Part shown: piece by piece, positions 17,538-23,664 of the stretch | Layout of the letters: every line of letters begins with the position of its first letter | Position numbering within the stretch: position 1 is the stretch's first letter | Source of the DNA: JBGSIC01 sp041751875 | GTDB lineage: Bacteria; Bdellovibrionota; FAC87; UBA2466; JACKAF01 | DNA length: 64,000 nucleotides | Direction of reading: 5' to 3' | Assembly: GCA_041751875.1 (NCBI GenBank) | Contig: JBGSIC010000029.1 | Span: 62,001 to 126,000 of the forward strand | Made by a program: the position numbers and the translations under genes | The notes under the pieces: model-generated | The model's database searches: none | What the model was told of the DNA's origin: nothing | What the model saw: the letters and a program-made list of their open reading frames with translations, nothing else

Positions 17538-17543
17538 CCCCTC
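17500..17543 (+). repeat. direct repeat copy 1 (3' end of SDR gene)
   Basis: 44 bases that include the last codons and stop of the SDR gene and six bases after it. They match 18891-18934 at 41 of 44 positions, including a perfect 29-base run at the 3' side. The two copies flank exactly one gene, the secreted protein at 17675-18868. Confidence 0.9.
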
Positions 17544-17674
17544 TTTATTAGCGCGGCGAAAGCTTAGTCAGGTCCGTTAATAAGTGACGGATAACATTGA
17601 GTATACACTCCCGCCCGTGCCTGCGGGGGAGCGGACGGATGGCAATCCTATTGCATCTAGGTTAAGCACCGCTC

Positions 17675-18868
17675 ATGAGATTACTTACTTTATTCATTGT
17701 CTGGTTCACGATTCCGACTCTTGTTCTGGGAGCGCCGGAAGACAATTGTTCCGATCTTTTTGGCAACCTTGGCAGGCGTCCAGCTCATTATGAGGCTATG
17801 GAGGCCGAAAGGCTTTTAGCGCGCCAAGACTTATCGCTTACGGAGGCGCTAGCCGATTTGACCGCGCGATCCCTCGAAGAAGAAATCAGGAAAGGCACCG
17901 AGCCAGCAAACCGGAGTCGCTATGTTGCGGCCAGGCAGCGGGCCGAAGCTCAGCTCAATCATAATATTGAACGCGTCACGCAGAAAGACGAAGCCCCTCT
18001 CAAAGGAACGCTTTTTTTCGATGAGTGGGTTACCACGCAAGATGTCTTGGAAACCTTAGAGCGTGTTCGGCTTCGGGAGGGGAGCCTCGCAGCTAGAGGC
18101 GATGGAAACGCGGAAGTACGAGCGCCCGATCTCGCCGCCTGGGTGACCGAAACGGAAGGGATGTTGCAGAATGATTCCCAGATTCCCTCTGTGGATAGGC
18201 AATTTGTACAGACTCAAGCGAAACTGAGGGAGTCGCATCAGCTCCCTATTACCACCGCTTACCTGGCCTACCTCACCGCGCTTACTGAAAAAGCTGCCCG
18301 TGTTCAGGATCCAACCCGCATTGAGATTGAACGTGCCGAAAGTTTGTTGTTTGGCGACGACTCGAACAGACGCCTGACGGACAGTGAGATGATAGCCATT
18401 CACCGGGCCCATCAAATCGGATTGGATAGAGAAGTCGAGGGCGATGGCCCGCGTATTTTCTCCTCACAGGAGATACAACAAAAAGCACGGATCCTGCGAA
18501 GAGAGGGTGGCTTTAGCCCTCAGCAAGCCGAACTGCTCATAGTGGAAAGAATCGCGGGAGAAGATCAGTTTTCATATGAAGTAAACAAGACCTACGGCCA
18601 ACAGATCGCAAAGCTGCAGTTGTCGCAGCAGCAAAAAGATCAGATTCGCGCCTTTCGCAAAGCAGTGAAAGAGAAGGGAGGCACCGAAGCCACGGAGGCA
18701 GGATCGACGCATGCACTTCAGGGACGGCTTGCCGGACTTTTTGCACTGGAGATCGGTTCCTCATCCTCGCCCTTTCGCCTCGTATACCAAGTGACGGATA
18801 GCAACGGCGTGGTAGTACACGGCGTAGGAGATCACCAGATTTACGATCGTGTCCGACCCCCACAATAG
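17675..18868 (+). CDS. secreted protein, possible C-terminal RelE/ParE-like domain
   Basis: 397 residues with a signal peptide (LLTLFIVWFTIPTLVLGA). Residues 30-300 are charged, helical and rich in Glu/Arg/Gln, with no motif I recognise. The last 90 or so residues read KAVKEKGG, then LQGRLAGLFALEIG, FRLVYQV, VVVHGVGDHQIYDRV. This order of a basic helix, LxGxLxGLxxLxIG, yRLVYxV and a final hxVGxHxxIY is what RelE/ParE-type ribonuclease toxins show. It could be a toxin-like domain on an exported protein, but no antitoxin or immunity gene is visible and the match is by eye only. The gene lacks a clear ribosome-binding site and lies between direct repeats, which suggests it was inserted behind the SDR gene. 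Confidence 0.7.
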   Translation: MRLLTLFIVWFTIPTLVLGAPEDNCSDLFGNLGRRPAHYEAMEAERLLARQDLSLTEALADLTARSLEEEIRKGTEPANRSRYVAARQRAEAQLNHNIERVTQKDEAPLKGTLFFDEWVTTQDVLETLERVRLREGSLAARGDGNAEVRAPDLAAWVTETEGMLQNDSQIPSVDRQFVQTQAKLRESHQLPITTAYLAYLTALTEKAARVQDPTRIEIERAESLLFGDDSNRRLTDSEMIAIHRAHQIGLDREVEGDGPRIFSSQEIQQKARILRREGGFSPQQAELLIVERIAGEDQFSYEVNKTYGQQIAKLQLSQQQKDQIRAFRKAVKEKGGTEATEAGSTHALQGRLAGLFALEIGSSSSPFRLVYQVTDSNGVVVHGVGDHQIYDRVRPPQ

Positions 18869-18880
18869 ACCGAGACCCCG

Positions 18881-18928
18881 TTTAAAAGGGGACAATTTAT
18901 CCGTAATCGCAAACTCATTTCTTGGTAA
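18881..18928 (+). pseudogene. remnant of a second SDR 3' end
   Basis: In one frame these bases read FKRGQFIRNRKLISW and stop, against KGQFFRDRKLISW and stop at the end of the intact SDR gene. The differences change Phe to Ile and Asp to Asn, so it looks like a diverged paralogous or allelic 3' end rather than a recent copy. Nothing upstream in that frame continues the SDR protein (a TAG lies at 18866). Confidence 0.65.
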
Positions 18929-18934
18929 CCCCTC
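18891..18934 (+). repeat. direct repeat copy 2
   Basis: Partner of 17500-17543: 41 of 44 bases identical and in the same orientation, 1,391 bases apart. It lies in the non-coding gap after the secreted gene. Boundaries of this kind are left by integration at a gene's 3' end or by recombination between paralogues. Confidence 0.9.
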
Positions 18935-19029
18935 GTTAGCATTGACGCTATTTTCCTAGCGTTTGGCGCGAGTCAGGGTGTAAGACGGTCTCGTGTTTGG
19001 GGGCAAGCTAAACTGATGAAGGAGAGGCC

Positions 19030-19608
19030 ATGGCCACCATTGCACGAAAAAATCTCGAAGTTGATTTAGGAAATTTCCAGTCGATTAAACCTCGCTGGGG
19101 CTTAGCGCTCGCAGCGGGTATGAGTCTTATCTTGTTGGGGATGCTCGCTGTTGCACGCCCCTTCGTTAGCTCCCTTGCTGTCGAATTATTCTTGGGCTGG
19201 TTGTTGCTCGTCGGCGGTGTGGTTCAGATCTTTCATGCCATCAAGGAAAGAAAGCAGCGTGGTTTTGGTCTGGCTCTTTTTACAGCCATCGTCACCTCAA
19301 TCGCCGGCTTTGTTTTGCTGGCTTATCCGCTTAGTGGCGTGCTCACACTCACGCTCATCTTGTCATGCTTCTTCTTTGTTGAAGGGGTTTGCAATCTTTC
19401 TTGGGCGTTCAAAGTCCGGCCTAAGACTGGCTGGGGATGGCTCCTTTTCAGTGGCGTTCTCGAAGTTGTCTTCGCCGCGATGATTTGGATGCAGTGGCCG
19501 AGCAGTGCCATTTGGCTCATCGGTTTCTTGGTGGGATTTGATCTCATCATGGCGGGATGGTCCCTACTGACGTTGTCATTGGGCTCCCGTTCCCTGATGA
19601 AAAATTAG
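19030..19608 (+). CDS. HdeD family (DUF308) membrane protein
   Basis: 192 residues with six predicted transmembrane helices in three pairs, with the glycine-rich helix starts typical of DUF308/HdeD (GMSLILLGMLAVARPF, LFLGWLLLVGGVVQIFHAI, FVLLAYPLSGVLTLTLIL). HdeD is linked with acid tolerance in enterobacteria; in other phyla its role is unknown. An AAGGAGAGG ribosome-binding site precedes the ATG. It is followed by a strong rho-independent terminator. Confidence 0.88.
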   Translation: MATIARKNLEVDLGNFQSIKPRWGLALAAGMSLILLGMLAVARPFVSSLAVELFLGWLLLVGGVVQIFHAIKERKQRGFGLALFTAIVTSIAGFVLLAYPLSGVLTLTLILSCFFFVEGVCNLSWAFKVRPKTGWGWLLFSGVLEVVFAAMIWMQWPSSAIWLIGFLVGFDLIMAGWSLLTLSLGSRSLMKN

Positions 19609-19627
19609 TTGAGTTGGCTTAGTAACC

Positions 19628-19659
19628 AAAGGGATAGGCTCGAGCCTGTCCCTTTTTTT
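19628..19659 (+). terminator. rho-independent terminator behind the HdeD gene
   Basis: The stem AAAGGGATAGGCT pairs with AGCCTGTCCCTTT with one mismatch around a CG centre and is followed by seven T. It lies in the gap between converging genes, and the T-tract runs into the stop codon of the symporter gene. Confidence 0.88.
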
Positions 19660-20917
19660 ATGCGGCCCACTTTTTGTTTCCGCTGACCAGAGCGGCTATG
19701 ACCAAATCTCCACTTACGTTAAGGGTGGTGCGGCACATGTCCAAGAGTCTGTCGACGCCCAACACAAGGCCCAGGCCCTCCGGCGGAATACCCAGAGTTT
19801 GAAGTAAAATCATAATTAAAGGAAGAGAGCCGCCAGGCACTCCGGCGGTACCGATCCCGGCGAGGACAGACATGAGGACGACCTGGACTTGTTGCGCCAG
19901 AGTTAGGTCGATTGAATAGACTTGAGCGAGGAATAAAACTGTAATCCCCTCAAAAAGTGCTGTGCCGTTTTGGTTGGCCGTTGCTCCCACCGTTAATACG
20001 AAACGTGAAATCTGAGGTGGAAGCTTGAGCTTGTGCTCCGCGGTTTCCAGAGAGCGGGGGAGTGTGGCGTTGGAAGACGCGGTAGAGAATGCGTACAAGT
20101 AAACTTCTTTGCATTTTCCGAAAAATTTAAAGGGCGATTGTTTGGTAAATATTTTAAGTAGAGCCGAATAGACCAAAAACTGTTGCATCAATAGGCCTAC
20201 GATGACAATCGCGACGTAATAGATCAACGAGGAGAAGATGCCGTAACCAAACTTGAACGCGGTATCAAACACAATGACAAAGACCGCGAGGGGAGCGAGC
20301 TTCATCGCGAATTCGACTCCCTTCATGCAAACACCCATTACCTGTTCCAGCAGTTTTACGAGTGGGTTACTTTTTTCTGGGTTCGAAGAATAGACAAGGG
20401 CAACGCCAAAAAAGACGGCGAAAAACATAAAGGCCAGCATCTCTCCATCTAGGGCGCGAAGGGCAGAATCGAGCGGGTTTTTTGTGACCAGCTCCACCAC
20501 GGTCTGCGAAAACGGCTTGGTTTCCGAGGCGATTCGGCGCATGGAGGACAGCGCCGACTCCTGGGGAGCGATCATGGCGGCATCAAAGGGAAGACCGACA
20601 CCGGGTTGAAACACATTTACTAACGTAATTCCGATCACGACCGATGCGAAGCTTGCCACCACCGTGAAAAAGAGAGTGCGTGCGGCGACTTTGCCCAAAC
20701 CTCTTCCCTGGCCTAACTCGTAGACACCCAGAACGAGCGCCGAAAACACCAGCGGAACCACCATCATGAAAATCAGGCGCAAGAACACTTGGCCAATGGG
20801 GCGCATGAAATGGGTATTTAACGTCGCAAGCCACGGGATCTCGGCGTAAGAATGCAGCAAGGTGCCCAAAGACGCACCAAGGACGAGACCTAGAAGAAGT
20901 TTGGTATGAATTTTCAC
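19658..20917 (-). CDS. dicarboxylate/amino acid:cation symporter (DAACS/SDF family)
   Basis: 419 residues with eight transmembrane helices and two re-entrant hairpins, the GltPh/GltP/DctA fold. The serine-rich hairpin 1 (TASSNATLPRSLE), the TM7 NQNGTALFEG motif and hairpin 2 (GIGTAGVPGGSLPLI) are all visible, and DRLLDMCRTTLNVSGD in TM8 contains the Asp and Arg that bind the substrate amino and carboxyl groups. It should import glutamate, aspartate or C4-dicarboxylates with Na+ or H+. The Arg in DMCRTTLNV favours an acidic substrate. Single gene. Confidence 0.94.
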   Translation of the reverse strand: MKIHTKLLLGLVLGASLGTLLHSYAEIPWLATLNTHFMRPIGQVFLRLIFMMVVPLVFSALVLGVYELGQGRGLGKVAARTLFFTVVASFASVVIGITLVNVFQPGVGLPFDAAMIAPQESALSSMRRIASETKPFSQTVVELVTKNPLDSALRALDGEMLAFMFFAVFFGVALVYSSNPEKSNPLVKLLEQVMGVCMKGVEFAMKLAPLAVFVIVFDTAFKFGYGIFSSLIYYVAIVIVGLLMQQFLVYSALLKIFTKQSPFKFFGKCKEVYLYAFSTASSNATLPRSLETAEHKLKLPPQISRFVLTVGATANQNGTALFEGITVLFLAQVYSIDLTLAQQVQVVLMSVLAGIGTAGVPGGSLPLIMILLQTLGIPPEGLGLVLGVDRLLDMCRTTLNVSGDLVIAALVSGNKKWAA

Positions 20918-21043
20918 TGTTGCCCCCTACAACGAACCCTATCGACTGGGGCAGAGATGGTCAAACTTTCAGGGTTGGCCACTGGAGCGGCTTCGGAATG
21001 CTTTACAATATCAAAAACTTTTGACACACTCCCCGGTTCAAGT

Positions 21044-21364
21044 TCCCGGGTAGCTCAGTTGGTAGAGCAGGTGACTGTGACCAAAATCGCAGCTTTCCGC
21101 TGAAAGGCGGATTGAAAAATCGGGTGAATTCAGGGAAGCCCTCCCTGTGAAAGCAGAAGGGTAATCCTGAGCGAAGTTTGGCGAAGCGCAATAGTAGCCG
21201 AAAACGTGCAGAGACTAGGGGATGAGTAGCGCAAGCAATAAACCCCATAGCGCCCGACGCCCTAACGTAAAGTTCGAGGGCGATGAGATAGTCCAGTCCT
21301 TATAGAAATATAGGGGAAAACTGTAATCACCCTGTCGGGGGTTCGAATCCCTCCCCGGGAGCCA
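21044..21364 (+). tRNA. trnN: tRNA-Asn(GUU) interrupted by a group I intron
   Basis: The 5' exon is 21044-21078 and the 3' exon 21324-21364. Joined, they give a perfect 76-nt tRNA: acceptor TCCCGGG/CCCGGGA, D stem GCTC/GAGC, anticodon stem GGTGA/TCACC, seven-base loop CTGTTAA with anticodon GTT, variable CTGTC, T arm with TTCGAAT, discriminator G73 and an encoded CCA. U1 and G73 are also the tRNA-Asn pattern. The intron lies between anticodon bases U35 and U36. Read without splicing, the loop falsely suggests tRNA-His (GTG), but that product cannot end its 5' exon in U as group I splicing requires. No second tRNA-Asn is seen in the window. Confidence 0.93.
21079..21323 (+). ncRNA. group I self-splicing intron in tRNA-Asn
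   Basis: 245 nt with no open reading frame, ending in the required G. Helices found by hand are: P1 CTGT(75-78)/GCAG(89-92) with the U.G pair at the splice site; P2 CTTTC/GAAAG (21093-21106); P3 CGGGTG(21121-21126)/CGCCCG(21251-21256); P4 TCAGG(21130)/CCTGA(21166); P5 CCCT(21139)/AGGG(21158); P7 GACTA(21213)/TAGTC(21289); P8 GCCCT(21259)/AGGGC(21277); and P9 (21297-21316) closed by a GAAA loop. The core elements P, Q, R and S are recognisable as AATTCAGGGAA, AATCCTGAGC, GTGCAGAGACTA and GATGAGATAGTCC. A further hairpin (GGGG 21218-21221 with CCCC 21243-21246) lies between P7 and P3. Confidence 0.94.
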
Positions 21365-21409
21365 TTTATTTTCCCCACTCGCCTTTAACGACCGTATTTT
21401 GCCATACGA

Positions 21410-21427
21410 ACTGTTCTTAAGAACAGT
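21410..21427. repeat. 18-bp perfect palindrome after the tRNA-Asn gene
   Basis: ACTGTTCTTAAGAACAGT is perfectly self-complementary. It lies 46 bases after the tRNA and 49 bases before the end of the converging minus-strand gene. Without a T-tract it is a weak terminator; it may also be a dimeric regulator site. It does not fit the LexA boxes I know. Confidence 0.6.
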
Positions 21428-21475
21428 CCGAACCCAACCATAAAAGATCTAAAAGCAAACTTTTCGATGGTTCGT

Positions 21476-22012
21476 TTAGTAGTGGGTAAAAAGATTTTGG
21501 CCCTTACTCCAGGTGTGTCCTTCGAGGTGGGCCTCCCAGATGGATTCACTCACGCAAAGTTCGGCCTGATGAGGATTGGTTTCGGAATGTTTAGTGTAAA
21601 AAAAGATCCGAGGCGCTTCTTGTCCGATGCCAATCCATCGCATGGAGGTGGGAACCTGATTAGGGCTTTCCGCTCGACACGACTCTGCCAGCAGGACTTT
21701 ACAAGCGTGCATCCGCCAACCGGCCTGGTCGACCACACGTAAAAACTTTCCATCCGACCAATCGATCACCGCCGAGCTAGGGTAGACCGAGCCCGTGGCG
21801 ATATCCTTGCATTTCATATCCAACCAGAGGGTTTCGATTGATCCAAACGCTTGAGAGGCACGCTGCACCGTGAAGGCATGGGCTGTGCGTTCGATTCTCT
21901 CTGTCGGGGATTCCGGACGCAAATCCGAAAGCCTTACTTTGTTCGGATTGGGAGTGCCCCAGGTGGGGCTAGAGCAAATGAAAAGCGACGTGATGACTAA
22001 GAAACGCAGCAA
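21476..22012 (-). CDS. secreted protein of unknown function
   Basis: 178 residues with a signal peptide (LRFLVITSLFICSSPTWG). The mature part has four cysteines (MKCKDIA, HACKVLL, AESCRAE, AELCVSE), an even number that would suit two disulfides outside the cytoplasm, and several tryptophans (ETLWLDMKC, VIDWSDGKF, QAGWRMHAC). I do not recognise the family. The gene converges on the tRNA-Asn gene and has no close neighbour upstream on its strand; mglA ends about 100 bases upstream of its start. Confidence 0.65.
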   Translation of the reverse strand: MLRFLVITSLFICSSPTWGTPNPNKVRLSDLRPESPTERIERTAHAFTVQRASQAFGSIETLWLDMKCKDIATGSVYPSSAVIDWSDGKFLRVVDQAGWRMHACKVLLAESCRAESPNQVPTSMRWIGIGQEAPRIFFYTKHSETNPHQAELCVSESIWEAHLEGHTWSKGQNLFTHY

Positions 22013-22118
22013 ATTTGAGATCTCCGTTAAAGGTGGGAGGGAGATAAGCCAAAACGGGAACAGGGGTCAAATAAAGCTTGTGCAAAGAGACGGGAAGGAT
22101 ACTTAAAAGAAGAAGAAC

Positions 22119-22700
22119 CTAGGATCTCAATGATTTAAGGATTTTCTTCGAAACGGATTTCAAGGTTTCGAACACGCCGTCCCCTCTAACGGCGACAGCT
22201 TCCACGGCTTCGACGCCATAGGAATTGAGTTGCTCATTGAGCACTTTGATCGGAATCGGATTAGCGGTATCGCGCTTGTTGTATTGAAGAACGAAAGGCA
22301 GAGTTCCTAGATCGTAACCTTGCAAACGCAAGTTTTCATCCAGGTGCTCTAAGCTCTCCAGGTTGTCTTCCATTCGATCCACTTGAGAGTCGGCGACGAA
22401 CACCACCCCATCCACGCCCTTCAAAACAAGCTTGCGACTGGCGTCGTAAAACTTTTGACCGGGAACTGTGTAGAGATGGAAGCGGGTTTTAAAGCCACGA
22501 ATTTCACCAATATTGAGCGGAAGAAAATCGAAAAAGAGGGTGCGCTCCGTACTACCCGGAAGCGAAACCAGTTTGCCCTTATGTTGCGGGCTGGTTTGCG
22601 TGTAGATGTACTGGAGGTTGGTGGTCTTTCCACCCATACCCGGCCCAAAGTATACGATTTTGCAGTTAATTTCTCGGGCCGCGTAATTTATAAAGGACAT
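22119..22700 (-). CDS. mglA: MglA-type Ras-like small GTPase
   Basis: 193 residues starting MSFINYAAREINCKIVY, the nearly invariant MglA N-terminus. The P-loop GPGMGGKTTNL, the switch region with TVPGQ and the base-specificity NKRD are visible. MglA sets cell polarity by GTP-dependent localisation; in Myxococcus it drives gliding reversals and in Bdellovibrio it has been shown to matter for prey invasion. Last gene of the dnaX-ebfC-recR-mglA run, 26 bases behind recR. No mglB (the GTPase-activating partner) or romR is in the window. Confidence 0.95.
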   Translation of the reverse strand: MSFINYAAREINCKIVYFGPGMGGKTTNLQYIYTQTSPQHKGKLVSLPGSTERTLFFDFLPLNIGEIRGFKTRFHLYTVPGQKFYDASRKLVLKGVDGVVFVADSQVDRMEDNLESLEHLDENLRLQGYDLGTLPFVLQYNKRDTANPIPIKVLNEQLNSYGVEAVEAVAVRGDGVFETLKSVSKKILKSLRS

Positions 22701-22726
22701 AAGGCCTGCCTTGCTTAACTACTCTA

Positions 22727-23338
22727 TTACATGGCTACGCGATTTTGAAGCGCTTTGCTGAGTGTGGCGCCATCGAGATACTCGATTTCTGAGCCCACAG
22801 GAATTCCGTACGCGATGCGGCTAACTTTAAGACCGCTAAACTTGATTAGCCGCGCGATATAAAGGGCGGTGGTGTCCCCCTCGACGGTAGGATTGGTGGC
22901 TAGAATCACTTCTTCGACTTGGTCGCGCTTGATGCGTTCCTGAAGTTCTTTGATTTTCAGCTTACTCTCGTGAATGCCATCCAGAGGGGAAAGTGCCCCG
23001 TGTAGGACGTGGTATTTGCCCCCAAACTGCTGGGCCTTTTCAAAAGCCGACAGATCGGCCGGCGATTCGACCACGCAAATGATTTCCCCGCGCCGCTTGG
23101 GGTTGTCGCAAATTGAACAAAGCGCGCTTTCCGTGAAGGTGCAGCATAACGCGCAAGTCTGTAGTTTTTCGCGCGCTTGCAACACGCTAGCCGCTAAGCG
23201 TTCTGCGTAAACTCTCGGCTGGCGGATAATAAAATGCGCCAAGCGCGTTGCGGTTTTTTCCCCTATTCCGGGGAGTTCCTTAAGACTCAACACAAGTGAG
23301 TCTAAGGTAGAAGATTGTTCTGATTCAAAATTTGCCAT
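22727..23338 (-). CDS. recR: recombination mediator RecR
   Basis: 203 residues with an N-terminal helix-hairpin-helix (LKELPGIGEKTATRLAHFI), the four-cysteine zinc finger CALCCTFTESALCSIC at about 62-77, the Toprim domain ICVVESPADLSAFE, and the Walker-like C-terminal NPTVEGDTTALYI and IAYGIPVGSEIEYLD. RecR forms a clamp that with RecO/RecF loads RecA at gaps. It lies 13 bases behind ebfC, the widespread dnaX-ebfC-recR order. Confidence 0.97.
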   Translation of the reverse strand: MANFESEQSSTLDSLVLSLKELPGIGEKTATRLAHFIIRQPRVYAERLAASVLQAREKLQTCALCCTFTESALCSICDNPKRRGEIICVVESPADLSAFEKAQQFGGKYHVLHGALSPLDGIHESKLKIKELQERIKRDQVEEVILATNPTVEGDTTALYIARLIKFSGLKVSRIAYGIPVGSEIEYLDGATLSKALQNRVAM

Positions 23339-23351
23339 GATTGATTAAGAG

Positions 23352-23651
23352 CTACTTAAACATTGCTCCCAAGGGGCCCAATCCACTCATCAGGCTTTTC
23401 ATTTCTTGGGAAACAAGATTCTGCGCGTTCTTCAAAGCCTCATTTACGCCAGCCACCACGAGGTCCTGAAGCATGTCCCGATCATTCATCTTAAGCATCT
23501 CGGGATCGATTTCAATGGAAACTACTTCTTGTTTACCGTTGGCGACGACTTTCACCATGCCCCCGCCGGCAGTGGCCTCTACGGTCTTTTTGCCCGCTTC
23601 TTCCTGAATGCGCTGCATTTCCTGTTGCATCTTTTGAATTTGCTGAAGCAT
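23352..23651 (-). CDS. ebfC: nucleoid-associated protein YbaB/EbfC
   Basis: About 99 residues, starting at ATG 23651 (MLQQIQKMQQEMQ) behind GAGGGA. YbaB-family proteins are dimeric tweezer-shaped DNA binders; the signature GGGMVKVVANGKQEVVSIEID block is intact and the N- and C-terminal helices have the usual length. The frame is open upstream into dnaX but those extra residues do not resemble the family. It starts 13 bases behind dnaX and is surely in the same operon. Confidence 0.93.
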   Translation of the reverse strand: MLQQIQKMQQEMQRIQEEAGKKTVEATAGGGMVKVVANGKQEVVSIEIDPEMLKMNDRDMLQDLVVAGVNEALKNAQNLVSQEMKSLMSGLGPLGAMFK

Positions 23652-23664
23652 CTTTCCCTCACGG

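Noticed and set aside
21044..21100. tRNA-His(GTG) reading of the unspliced anticodon region
   Set aside because: The loop read straight through gives GTG, but no 3' half follows at the right distance. Only splicing after U35 and before U36 satisfies the group I rules (5' exon ends in U, intron ends in G) and gives a complete tRNA, which is tRNA-Asn(GUU).
21003..21248. 81-codon minus-strand frame across the tRNA and intron
   Set aside because: It lies entirely within the structured RNA, has no ribosome-binding site and no protein-like composition.
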